A stretch of 8,572 nt of DNA from JANMAT01 sp031359995 (lineage in GTDB: Bacteria > Actinomycetota > Acidimicrobiia > Acidimicrobiales > Ilumatobacteraceae), in assembly GCA_031359995.1 (NCBI GenBank), contig JANMAT010000107.1, forward strand, positions 1 to 8,572, read 5' to 3'. A program made the translations under genes and the position numbers. How positions within the stretch are numbered: position 1 is the stretch's first letter; every line of letters begins with the position of its first letter. The notes beneath the pieces are model-generated. The model had not been told where the DNA came from. It ran no database searches and saw nothing but the letters and a program-made list of their open reading frames with translations. Below, piece by piece: positions 1-6,521 of this stretch.

Positions 1-1
1 C

Positions 2-202
2 GAAACCCACCGTTCCGCGCTCCCCGTGCTCGCCGCCCGGCGCAGCGAAGTCGACGACACCGTCGACACCATGTTCGGTCACACCATCGAGCACTCACCG
101 CTCAACACCCGCTGGGACGGCTACGGCGCCATGCGCGGGAAACTCGCCGGCGACCACGCCCAACTCGCGTTCGCCGACCTCACCCAAGCCACCGCCAGCT
201 GA
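2..202 (+). CDS. C-terminal end of a DUF2786-like protein (5' partial)
   Basis: An open frame enters from the left edge and stops at TGA 200-202, giving 66 visible residues. The visible part contains SALPVLAARRSEVDDTV near its start and GYGAMRGKLAGDHAQLAF near its end. From family knowledge, actinobacterial DUF2786 proteins end in a similar way: an ALPVLA-type segment, then a variable stretch, then a G-x-x-x-G-x-x-A-x-D/H-A-x-L helix. The function of that family is unknown and the diagnostic N-terminal domain lies outside the window, so the assignment rests on a short resemblance from memory. That the frame is coding is better supported, by its G/C-rich third positions and ordinary protein composition. 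It is separated from the next gene by about 350 bp and is probably not in the same operon. Confidence 0.5.
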   Translation, partial: ETHRSALPVLAARRSEVDDTVDTMFGHTIEHSPLNTRWDGYGAMRGKLAGDHAQLAFADLTQATAS

Positions 203-450
203 CCACCTCGACCTCGACCAGCCTCAGCGGCACGGCCCCGCCGACCCTAAGCTTGGTCCGGCTGCGGAGTTACATGGGTGTGAGTTGAGGGCAGCGGTGG
301 GGGCGTCGCGCAGGGTGGACGTGTCGCCGACCCGGCTGGTCGAATCCTGCGGCTTTCGTGATCCGCTCACCGGGTCAGCGTCGAACTACTGCCCGAGGGG
401 TGAGCCCGGCAGCACGAAGCAGGTGGTTTCGTTCGCGGTGGGTTAGGCAG

Positions 451-472
451 TGAGCTTGCGCATGCGCGCTCA
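451..472. promoter_or_regulatory. interrupted palindrome, possible operator
   Basis: TGAGC (451-455) and GCTCA (468-472) are perfect inverted arms. Between them is a perfect 10-bp palindrome GCGCATGCGC (458-467), set slightly off centre. Dyads of this size upstream of an operon are often repressor sites, but no regulator gene is next to it, and its relation to a promoter is unknown. Confidence 0.3.
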
Positions 473-511
473 CGCAATGGTGGTCTCGGCGACCCCTCGG
501 TGAAACACGAG

Positions 512-531
512 CCGGGCGCGCGTGCGCCCGG
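512..531 (+). promoter_or_regulatory. GC-rich hairpin in the 5' leader of the DUF4331 gene
   Basis: CCGGGCGC (512-519) pairs perfectly with GCGCCCGG (524-531) around the 4-nt loop GCGT. The stem ends 9 nt before the Shine-Dalgarno sequence of the gene starting at 552. It could tune translation or mRNA stability. There is no U-tract, so it is not a canonical terminator. Confidence 0.4.
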
Positions 532-535
532 ATGA

Positions 536-550
536 GTTCCGAGGAGGAAC
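536..550 (+). promoter_or_regulatory. Shine-Dalgarno of the DUF4331 gene inside a small hairpin
   Basis: The purine run GAGGAGGA (541-548) is a strong ribosome binding site 3 nt before ATG 552; its AGGAGG-type core has normal spacing. It decides the start at 552 over the in-frame GTG at 522. GTTCC (536-540) can pair with GGAAC (546-550), leaving GAGGA in the loop, so the site lies in a weak 5-bp stem-loop next to the stronger hairpin at 512-531. Confidence 0.55.
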
Positions 551-551
551 C

Positions 552-1706
552 ATGCTGTTCCAACGGAAAGTCAAGCGGGGTACCGCGATCGGCCTGTCGG
601 CACTGGCGATCGTGGCGTTGGGTGCGCCGGCCGGCGTGTACGCGGCCGACCATCTCGACGCTCCCGGCAAGTTCCAGTCGCCACTGGGTCGTCACGACGC
701 CGACATCAACGACGTGTACGTGTTCGCCGCCGACGCCATGCACACCGTGCTGGCAATGACGACACACCCCGGCCTTGGCGTAGTGACCACCCAGACCGCG
801 TACGCCACCGACGTGGCGTACCGGATCAACGTGATGTCGGCGCCGTCCGCGGACGACGACAAGAGCGACGGCTGGCGTCACGGCCGTCACGGCGACGGGA
901 ACGACCATGGCTCGCTCGTGTCGTTCGTGGCGAAGTTCGGCGCGGTGCGCCGGGACGGCACCCAGCGCTACACGGTGAGCAAGGTCGACGGCGAGGACCG
1001 CGAGGTCATCGCCCGCGGCACCACCGGCGCGATCAACGAAGAGCGCTACGGCGTCAAGACGTTTGCTGGTCCGCGGTCGGATCCCTTCTTCTTCGACCTC
1101 GACGCGTTCAACAACACCGTGCAGGCGACGGGCGGCCGCAGCTTCTGTGGTGGTGGCGGCGTCGACTTCTTCAAGCCGCTCAACACGAACGCCATCGTGC
1201 TCTCGATCCCGAACTCCGAGCTCGGCTCGTCGAAGGTGAACGTGTGGGGCTCGACCACGAGCCGTGACGGTCGCGTGCAGTACGACCGAATGGGCCGACC
1301 GGCCATAAACACCGTGTTCAACGGGTTCAAGAAGGTGTTCAACTCGGGCGTCGACAACGACAAGAACGAGTTCAACGCCATCCGCAACCCGGCCGACGAC
1401 GCGACGGCTGGCGGCGGCAAGTTCCGCTCGAACGTGATCACCGTGCTCGAGGAGTTCTCCTCCCTGAGCGGCAAGCCGTACACCAACGCCGAAGCCGGTG
1501 GACTCGCCGACGTGCTGCTGCCCGACACGTTGCCGTACGACACCACCAACGCGGCGACCAACGGCGTGTTCAACGGCCGCTCGCCCGCCGACGACGTGAT
1601 CGACACCGAACTCAACGTCGTCACACGAGGTGCGGTGAGCACCGACTGCGTCGGACCGCACACCGACTACCTCAGCGCCTTCCCGTACCTGGGTATGCCC
1701 CACTGA
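552..1706 (+). CDS. secreted DUF4331 family protein
   Basis: This 384-residue protein starts at ATG 552. Residues 1-31 form an export signal: a basic start, a hydrophobic core at about 11-29, and a V-Y-A/A cleavage site. The mature chain begins ADHLDAPG. Family-typical features are DINDVYVFAAD (51-61), PFFFDLDAFNN (178-188), a single-gap region with NAIVLSIP (213-220), and VWGSTTSRDGRVQYDRMGRPA (231-251) with its R-M-G-R-P-A-I-N-T run. DUF4331 proteins are exported and of unknown function. Residues 101-119 form an Asp/His/Gly-rich low-complexity insert (DDDKSDG...HGRHGDGNDHG) that could be a metal-binding surface loop; that role is inference. The gene opens a co-directional set with a TPR protein and a NicO transporter, separated from the TPR gene by about 100 bp holding a hairpin. 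An upstream GTG at 522 is in frame but lies inside a hairpin without a ribosome site, so I rejected it. C199 and C366 could form a disulphide. Confidence 0.88.
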   Translation: MLFQRKVKRGTAIGLSALAIVALGAPAGVYAADHLDAPGKFQSPLGRHDADINDVYVFAADAMHTVLAMTTHPGLGVVTTQTAYATDVAYRINVMSAPSADDDKSDGWRHGRHGDGNDHGSLVSFVAKFGAVRRDGTQRYTVSKVDGEDREVIARGTTGAINEERYGVKTFAGPRSDPFFFDLDAFNNTVQATGGRSFCGGGGVDFFKPLNTNAIVLSIPNSELGSSKVNVWGSTTSRDGRVQYDRMGRPAINTVFNGFKKVFNSGVDNDKNEFNAIRNPADDATAGGGKFRSNVITVLEEFSSLSGKPYTNAEAGGLADVLLPDTLPYDTTNAATNGVFNGRSPADDVIDTELNVVTRGAVSTDCVGPHTDYLSAFPYLGMPH

Positions 1707-1723
1707 CGAGGCGGCTCGACGCC

Positions 1724-1763
1724 CGGTCCGGTCCCGCCCGCTCGTCGGTGCGGGGCCGGACCG
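1724..1763 (+). promoter_or_regulatory. strong intercistronic hairpin between the DUF4331 and TPR genes
   Basis: Bases 1724-1737 pair with 1750-1763 in a 14-bp GC-rich stem with one G.T wobble and a 12-nt loop, starting 17 nt after the DUF4331 stop. There is no U-tract, so it is not a standard intrinsic terminator. Such a hairpin could protect the 3' end of the upstream message or reduce read-through, giving more DUF4331 protein than TPR protein or transporter. The role is inference; the pairing is seen directly. Confidence 0.5.
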
Positions 1764-1780
1764 TACGCCGCCCGCTCGTC
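1735..1780 (+). repeat. 12-bp direct repeat
   Basis: CGCCCGCTCGTC occurs exactly at 1735-1746 and again at 1769-1780. The first copy includes the hairpin loop. The second copy lies between the hairpin and the ribosome site of the TPR gene. It may be only a local duplication. Confidence 0.4.
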
Positions 1781-1810
1781 AGACGACCACCGACCGAATC
1801 GAGGAGAGCC

Positions 1811-3154
1811 ATGAGGCGTCGTGTGCCGGTCCTAGGCATCGCCACCCTGCTCGTCATCGGGGGCAGCTACCTCCGATGGTCATCGCACGGAGCGACCGCA
1901 CCCGTCGGCGCCGTGGCACAGACCAACGCCGCGCTGTGGAACGCTGCCACCTCCGGCCGCGCCGAGACCACCCGTCTCGTGGCCGACTACGAGCGCGAGG
2001 TCGCCGACACGCCGACCGCAGCCGGGCTGCGGTTCCTCGCGCAGCTCTACCTGCAACGCGGCCGCCTCACCGGCGACGTCGCCACCTACACGCAGGCGCG
2101 CACCGCAGTCGAGCGGGCGATCGCACTGGCCCCGCAGGACAACGAAGGCCGTACCCTGCTCGCCAGCGTTCTCGCTACGACCCACGACTTCGAGCGGGCG
2201 ATCGACGCGGCGCGTATCGTCCTCGCAGATCGCCCCGACGACATGGGCGCGGCAGCCGTGCTCGGCGACTCGCAGATCGAGCTCGGTGACTACGACGGCG
2301 CCCGAGCGACGTACGCGCGCCTCGCCGCGCTGCAGCCCGATGCCGCCGCCGTCATCGTCCGCCAGGCGCGCCTAGCGTTCCTCACCGGGCACGTCGACGA
2401 CGCCCGCCAGCACGCACGGCAAGCCAAGGCCCAAGCCGTCGCCTCTGCGTTCGCTGATGCCGGCCTCGCGTTCTACACAACCTTCCAAGGTCAGATCGAA
2501 CACGACACCGGCCAGTACGCGACCGCCGAGCGCTACTACCGGCAGGCGCTGCGCGAAGCACCGGGCTACTACATCGCCCGGGCTGGCCTCGCCCGCGAGC
2601 GCGCCGCGCAGGGGCACATCGACGACGCCATCGGGCAGTACCGCCAAGCGGTCGCGACCGTGCCGCAACCGGATGCGCTCGCCGCGCTCGGCGACCTCTA
2701 CCGACTCCAGCACGACGACGCCCGCGCCCGCACCGCGTACGACACCGTCGCCGCTACGGCCACGCTGGCGACGCTCAACAAGCAGGTCTTCAACCGCGCC
2801 CTCGCGACGTACGAAGCCGACCATGACGTGGCAGTCGACGACGCCCTGCGGCTCGCCGATGCCGAGCTGGCCGTGCGCCACGACGTGTTCGGCTACGACC
2901 TCCAGGCGTGGGCGCTGTACAAGAACCATCGCTACGACGAGGCGAAGCAGGCCGCGGTGAAGGCGCTCGCGCTCGGCACGCCCGATGCACGACTGCTGTA
3001 CCACGCCGGCATGATCGACGCCGCCCTCGGTAACGACACCACCTCCATCGCGGAGCTCCGGTCTGCGCTGCGGATCAGCCCGAACTTCGACCTGCTCCAG
3101 GCCCCGACGGCGCGAGCGATGCTCGCGACGCTCGAAGGAAAGGCGAACCGTTGA
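1811..3154 (+). CDS. membrane-anchored tetratricopeptide repeat protein
   Basis: This 447-residue protein starts at ATG 1811, preceded by the ribosome site GAGGAGAG (1800-1807). An in-frame GTG at 1748 lies in the intercistronic hairpin and has no such site. Residues 5-20 (VPVLGIATLLVIGGSY) after an MRRR start form an uncleaved anchor or signal peptide, so the rest probably faces the outside. TPR-type helix pairs run through most of the chain: about 72-106, 113-141, 146-176 (AAVLGDSQIELGDYDGARATY), 232-252, 256-285, 288-313, 363-390 and 395-425. TPR proteins act as scaffolds, so this one probably assembles partners at the envelope. Its stop overlaps the start of the NicO transporter by 4 nt, which indicates translational coupling. 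The most likely partners are therefore the transporter ectodomain or the DUF4331 protein. No catalytic motif is seen. Confidence 0.85.
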   Translation: MRRRVPVLGIATLLVIGGSYLRWSSHGATAPVGAVAQTNAALWNAATSGRAETTRLVADYEREVADTPTAAGLRFLAQLYLQRGRLTGDVATYTQARTAVERAIALAPQDNEGRTLLASVLATTHDFERAIDAARIVLADRPDDMGAAAVLGDSQIELGDYDGARATYARLAALQPDAAAVIVRQARLAFLTGHVDDARQHARQAKAQAVASAFADAGLAFYTTFQGQIEHDTGQYATAERYYRQALREAPGYYIARAGLARERAAQGHIDDAIGQYRQAVATVPQPDALAALGDLYRLQHDDARARTAYDTVAATATLATLNKQVFNRALATYEADHDVAVDDALRLADAELAVRHDVFGYDLQAWALYKNHRYDEAKQAAVKALALGTPDARLLYHAGMIDAALGNDTTSIAELRSALRISPNFDLLQAPTARAMLATLEGKANR

Positions 3155-4746
3155 AACGTGCACTGCTGCTCCCGATCACCGCGCTCGCGTTGGCGTTGCT
3201 GCCCGCGGTGAGGGCGTCCGCTCATCCGCTCGGCAACTTCACGATCAACCAGTACAGCGGCCTCAGCATCTACGCCGATACGGTGGTTGTCGACCTCGTG
3301 ACCGACGAAGCCGAGCTGCCGACCGTGCAGGCGCGCGGTGACATGGATACCGACCACGACGGCGCCATCGCGGACACCGAAGCGACAGCATGGGCGAGCA
3401 AGGCGTGCGCATCGGCCGCAGACCAGACGACGCTCACACTCGACGGCCGCCGGCTCGCCGTTCACGCCGACGCCAGGCACTCGCTCACGTTCCCGCCGGG
3501 GCAAGCGGGGCTGCCGACCCTACGGCTCGAGTGCACGTTGCGCGCCAGCGCGAGGATCGCGGCGGGCCGGCACGGCCTCGCCTATCGCAACCTTGCATTC
3601 GACGGTCGGATCGGCTGGCACGAGGTCGTGATCGCGACGTCCGGCGTGAACCTGGTCGCGTCCGATGTCGCCACGACGAGCGCAACGGACCGCCTCACCC
3701 ATTACCCGGTCGACCAGTCCCGGTCATCGCCCGACCAGCGAGCTGCGACCGTCACGTTCGAACCGGCAAAGCTCGCAGCGCCCGCGCCCGCCGTCGCTGC
3801 GACGCCTGGCGCAGCGGCCACCGCCCTGCTGCCGCGCAGCGCCGACCGCGCCAGCCGCGCCTTCACCGACCTTGTGGCGCGACGGCATCTGACGCTGGCG
3901 TTCGGCATCCTCGCGACGCTGATCGCGATCGTCCTCGGCGCGTTCCACGCGCTCGCTCCCGGTCACGGCAAGACGGTCATCGCCGCCTACGTCGTCGGCC
4001 AGCGCGGCACCCTCCGCCAGGCCGGTTTCATCGGACTCACGGTGACCGCGACGCACACGGCCGGCGTCGCGGTCCTCGGGCTCGTGCTGACCACGTCGTC
4101 GGTGATCGCGCCCGAGCGCCTCTACCCGTGGCTCGGGCTCGTTAGCGGCCTGCTGCTCGCCGGCATCGGTGTCACGCTCGCCCGCCGCGCGCTGCAGCTG
4201 ACCCGCATGCGACGCGCGCTGGCACCGCGGGTCGCTCCCGTGCGCGCGCCGGTGGCCGTCGGTGCACCGCACACCGAAGCGCACGACGATCACGTGCACC
4301 ACGACCACGGCGATCACGACCACAGTGACGGTCATGATCACGACCATCACCAGCACGGCAGCGGCGAGCACTCGCATGGCGGATGGACGCACTCGCACGC
4401 GGCTATCGACCCGGCACTCGGATGGCGGAGCCTCGTCGCCGTCGGGTTCGCGGGCGGTCTCGTGCCGAGCCCGTCCGCGCTGCTGGTCCTGCTCGGTGCC
4501 ATCGCCCTAGGACGGACGTGGTTCGGGCTCGTCCTCGTCGTCGCCTACGGCGCAGGCATGGCTGCGACGCTCGCCGCCGCCGGGTTACTGCTGGTGCGCG
4601 CGCGTGGCTGGTTCGAGCGACGCGCGCCCCAATCAGCGCGCTCTCGTCGCGCGCTGCAGCTCACTCGCGTGCTGCCGCTCGCCACCTCGTCGGTGATCAT
4701 CGTCGTCGGCCTGTCGCTCGCCGTTCGCGCAGGGCTGAAGATCTGA
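3151..4746 (+). CDS. NicO-family nickel/cobalt-type transporter with exported domain and His-rich loop
   Basis: This 531-residue protein starts at TTG 3151, overlapping the TPR stop (TTGA), with ribosome site AAGGAAAGG (3135-3143). Residues 1-24 are a signal peptide and the mature end reads AHPLGNFTIN, which is usual for this transporter subfamily. An exported domain (about 25-240) contains a perfect EF-hand-like loop DTDHDGAIADTE (66-77) and cysteines C86 and C128, a possible disulphide. The membrane part starts near 247. Its signature FHALAPGHGKT (265-275) with THTAG (301-305) matches the NicO/RcnA metal-site motifs, and GGLVPSPSALLVLLG (435-449) is the matching motif of the second half. 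Membrane segments are at about 249-268, 291-314, 325-345, 426-452, 456-483 and 509-527. Between the halves, residues 374-416 contain 17 His plus many Asp. The family moves Ni2+ or Co2+; E. coli RcnA exports them and has only about 270 residues. Direction and metal cannot be told from sequence alone. Confidence 0.88.
   Translation: MKRALLLPITALALALLPAVRASAHPLGNFTINQYSGLSIYADTVVVDLVTDEAELPTVQARGDMDTDHDGAIADTEATAWASKACASAADQTTLTLDGRRLAVHADARHSLTFPPGQAGLPTLRLECTLRASARIAAGRHGLAYRNLAFDGRIGWHEVVIATSGVNLVASDVATTSATDRLTHYPVDQSRSSPDQRAATVTFEPAKLAAPAPAVAATPGAAATALLPRSADRASRAFTDLVARRHLTLAFGILATLIAIVLGAFHALAPGHGKTVIAAYVVGQRGTLRQAGFIGLTVTATHTAGVAVLGLVLTTSSVIAPERLYPWLGLVSGLLLAGIGVTLARRALQLTRMRRALAPRVAPVRAPVAVGAPHTEAHDDHVHHDHGDHDHSDGHDHDHHQHGSGEHSHGGWTHSHAAIDPALGWRSLVAVGFAGGLVPSPSALLVLLGAIALGRTWFGLVLVVAYGAGMAATLAAAGLLLVRARGWFERRAPQSARSRRALQLTRVLPLATSSVIIVVGLSLAVRAGLKI
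3346..3381 (+). other. EF-hand-like Ca2+ loop in the transporter ectodomain
   Basis: Residues 66-77 of the NicO protein read DTDHDGAIADTE. Asp is at loop positions 1, 3 and 5, Gly at 6, Ile at 8 and Glu at 12. This is the full canonical EF-hand coordination pattern. The signal peptide places it outside the cytoplasm. Calcium is the usual ligand, but binding is inferred from the motif only. Confidence 0.65.
4270..4398 (+). other. His/Asp-rich metal-binding loop of the NicO transporter
   Basis: Residues 374-416 carry 17 His, mostly in HD/DH alternation (for example HVHHDHGDHDHSDGHDHDHH, 381-400). Loops of this kind lie between the two membrane halves in NicO, RcnA and CDF/ZIP transporters, where they bind or sense Ni, Co or Zn. 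The DNA is in frame with no stop or frameshift. Confidence 0.8.
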
Positions 4747-4769
4747 TGCCCACGCGCGCGGTCTACGCC

Positions 4770-4880
4770 TGTCTTGCCCGAACCCCACGCGCCAGTGAGC
4801 GTCACCAGCCGAAACCGCTCGACGAGCACCGACACCTCCCCCAGCTCCCGCCCGCGACCGATGAACGCTGACACGAACGA
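4770..4880 (-). pseudogene. N-terminal scrap of an AfsR/LuxR-type P-loop ATPase
   Basis: Read on the minus strand, this gives SFVSAFIGRGREL, then RFRLVTLTGAWGSGKT. This matches the start of the ATPase domain in large actinobacterial regulators (typical form: TSFVGRE.EL, then RLVTLTGPGGVGKT). The last eight residues, GAWGSGKT (4793-4770), are an intact Walker A motif. Right after the Lys-Thr the similarity ends, 24 bp short of the end of the NicO gene, where the frame runs into antisense sequence. No Walker B, sensor or DNA-binding domain follows, so this is a remnant truncated at a breakpoint. Upstream (above 4880) the frame stays open but no longer resembles the family. It lies in opposite orientation to the larger ATPase piece at 5397-6338, so the two are not simply halves of one interrupted gene. 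Confidence 0.6.
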
Positions 4881-4960
4881 CAACAGCACGCCCGCCGACC
4901 GCATCACCGCCACGACATCGTTTCGGGTCGCTTCGGCCACGCCATCCCCTCGCTCCACGC

Positions 4961-5356
4961 TCACAACACGGCGGTGGCTGACACCTCGACGAGTACCCCC
5001 GGCTTCCACAACGACGCTACGCCCACCAGCTCCGCCGGCGGAGCCGCCGCCACGAAACCCTCCGCGAAGAGGTCACCGAACGCCAGCTCGATCTCGGCCA
5101 TGACCTCCGGCCCTGTAGTCCACGACATAGATCGTGACGCTCGTCAGATCCGCCGACGTCGCGCCGACCGCCAAACAAGCCCGGTCCAGGTTGCGGAACG
5201 CCTGGGCCGCCTGGAGCCGATACGTGCCTCCGACCAGCACCCCCATGGCGTCGATCCCGATCTGGCCGCCCACCGAGATGAACCGGTTCCTGTCGCCACC
5301 GCAACATGGGACGAATCCGGCAGCACCGCCAGACCCGACGGATTGATGAGTTCCAC
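4961..5356 (-). pseudogene. RidA/YjgF-family protein gene broken by two frameshifts
   Basis: RidA-like proteins are small trimeric enamine/imine deaminases of about 130 residues. On the minus strand, GTG 5356 opens with VELINPSGLAVLPDSSHVAV, then frame is lost near 5278-5290. The middle follows in the next frame: RFISVGGQIGID, then LVGGTYRLQAAQAFRNLDRA, then ADLTSVTIYVVDYR. Frame is lost again at 5107-5114, where removing one G from a GGG run restores YRPEVMAEIELAFGDLF. The end is VGVASLWKPGVLVEVSATAV before TGA at 4963-4961. The two shifts cancel, so start and stop share a frame and the full span is 132 codons, the normal family length. A GGAGG lies upstream at 5372-5368. The native frame meets a stop at 5146-5144, so no full product is made. 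Decay or two assembly errors would both fit. Confidence 0.75.
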
Positions 5357-5396
5357 AGCTACGACGACCTCCACCGCCATCGCCGCCCCCACCACC

Positions 5397-6338
5397 ATGC
5401 TCGCGTTCGCCCTGCAACGGTTCGAGCCGGTCGGGTGGGCCGAAGAGCTCCTGGTCGCCGCCACCGCTGCCGATGTGGTCCAGTTACCCCGCCTCTACAC
5501 AGCGGCGGCCAACTGCCTGCTCGTCGGGCGACCCGACGACGCCGTCGGGTACGCGCAGAGGGCGCAGACCCTGGACGCTGATCCCCGCTACGACAGCTTC
5601 GACCCCGCGTGGGCCCGATTCTGCGAGGCCAACGCTCATCGCATCGCCGGTCGGATCGACCGCTGCTTGGAGATCGGCGCCGATCTCGCCGCCCACACAA
5701 ACGGATTGGCCCTTGTTTCCGGTTTGGGCACGATGCTCTACCTGCTGCCGGCCGTCGGGCGAGCCGACGAGGCCATCGCCATCGCCGGCGAGGCCGTGGC
5801 CGCCGCCCGGGCCTACGCCAACCCGGTCTGGGTCGCCTACGCGCTCGCCGGGTACGGGCGGGCCGACTTCCAGGCCGACCCGACCCGGGCTCTCACCGCG
5901 TTGCGCGAGGGGCTCGGGTGCTCCCGCGAGCACCGAGTCCCGCTCATGGAGGCGGTCATCGCTCGGGATCTCGCCGTACTCGAAGCGGTCCACGGTGACC
6001 TCGGCGAGGCAGTCACGTTGTTCGAGGCCGCCGTTGACGCCTTCCAGCGGGCCAGCAACATCGCCAACGTGGCCGCGACCTTGGCCTGTGTCGCCGTGTG
6101 TATGGATCGCTTGGACCGACACGAGGTCGCTGCCACGATCTATGGCGCCACCTACTCGAGGTACGTCGCTTCGGTCGTCAACCTTCAAGGCGCCGTCGAC
6201 CACCTGCGCGCCGAGCTCGGTGACACTGCGTTCGACCGGTGTGTCGCCACCGGGGCCGCCGTGGACCTCACCCACGCGGCCGCGTACGTCCGTGCACAAC
6301 TCCGGCTGGCCCGCAACGAACTCGGCACACGATCGTAA
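5397..6338 (+). pseudogene. C-terminal helical-repeat piece of an AfsR/LuxR- or cyclase-type ATPase regulator
   Basis: An open frame of 313 codons from ATG 5397 resembles only the C-terminal part of large actinobacterial ATPase regulators (NB-ARC/AAA plus TPR-like repeats). It begins FALQRFEPVGWAEELL with no ATPase domain, then shows repeat helices such as RLYTAAANCLLVGRPDDAVG, ALVSGLGTMLYLLPAVGRAD and GDLGEAVTLFEAAVDAFQRA. It ends in the family-typical LRAELGDTAFDRCVATGAAV, then a helix YVRAQLRLARNEL. The frame stays open upstream to 4974, but that stretch is antisense to the RidA remnant and does not look like protein, so I leave it out. There is no ribosome site at 5397 or at the alternative ATG 5346. 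It is best read as a 5'-truncated remnant, although a stand-alone repeat protein cannot be excluded because the frame itself is undamaged. Confidence 0.6.
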
Positions 6339-6342
6339 GCCC

Positions 6343-6365
6343 GTCGCGGCCACGAGGACCGCGAC
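6343..6365 (+). terminator. hairpin just after the ATPase remnant, weak terminator candidate
   Basis: GTCGCGG (6343-6349) pairs with CCGCGAC (6359-6365) around a 9-nt loop, 4 nt after the stop at 6338. It is followed by CTTCCTGTCC, which is pyrimidine-rich but not a true T-tract. It may be the old terminator of the truncated gene. Confidence 0.25.
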
Positions 6366-6366
6366 C

Positions 6367-6411
6367 TTCCTGTCCACCGGCACCGACGGCTCGGTACGCC
6401 GCTGGGAAGCG
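6367..6411 (+). pseudogene. possible WD40-repeat scrap
   Basis: One frame reads FLSTGTDGSVRRWEA, which matches the strand core of a WD40 blade (G-S/T-x-D-G-x-V-R-x-W). Nothing else of the repeat can be seen on either side and there is no start. It may be a relic or chance. Confidence 0.2.
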
Positions 6412-6521
6412 ATACCCGACGCGATGCACACGGAGTTGGCACCCGATGACACGCGAGCGCGACCGTCAGGTCCGCACCCCGACCACGTGGCCGAGGCGTT
6501 GGCTAGACAAGTCGCTGTTGG

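Larger units (their letters stand above)
203..551 (+). other. gene-free leader region upstream of the DUF4331 operon
   Basis: No convincing coding frame is seen on either strand; open frames here are short or are extensions of antisense shadows. The stretch must hold the promoter of the operon starting at 552, but I could not pick a confident -35/-10 pair. It holds the inverted repeats listed separately at 451-472, 512-531 and 536-550. Confidence 0.6.

Noticed and set aside
338..347. GGTCGAATCC resembling a tRNA T-loop
   Set aside because: The flanking bases do not form a T-stem and there is no acceptor stem, D-arm or anticodon arm around it.
375..1703. 442-codon minus-strand frame opposite the DUF4331 gene
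   Set aside because: The translation is Val/Arg/His-rich with no known motif and is antisense to a well-supported gene; it is an artefact of G/C-rich third positions.
1748..1810. GTG 1748 as the start of the TPR gene
   Set aside because: It lies in the intercistronic hairpin without a ribosome site, whereas ATG 1811 has GAGGAGAG and begins a clear membrane anchor.
4974..5396. N-terminal extension of the ATPase remnant frame
   Set aside because: It is antisense to the RidA remnant, has a composition unlike protein (Ser/Thr/Arg/Pro-rich) and no ribosome site, so only 5397 onward is kept.
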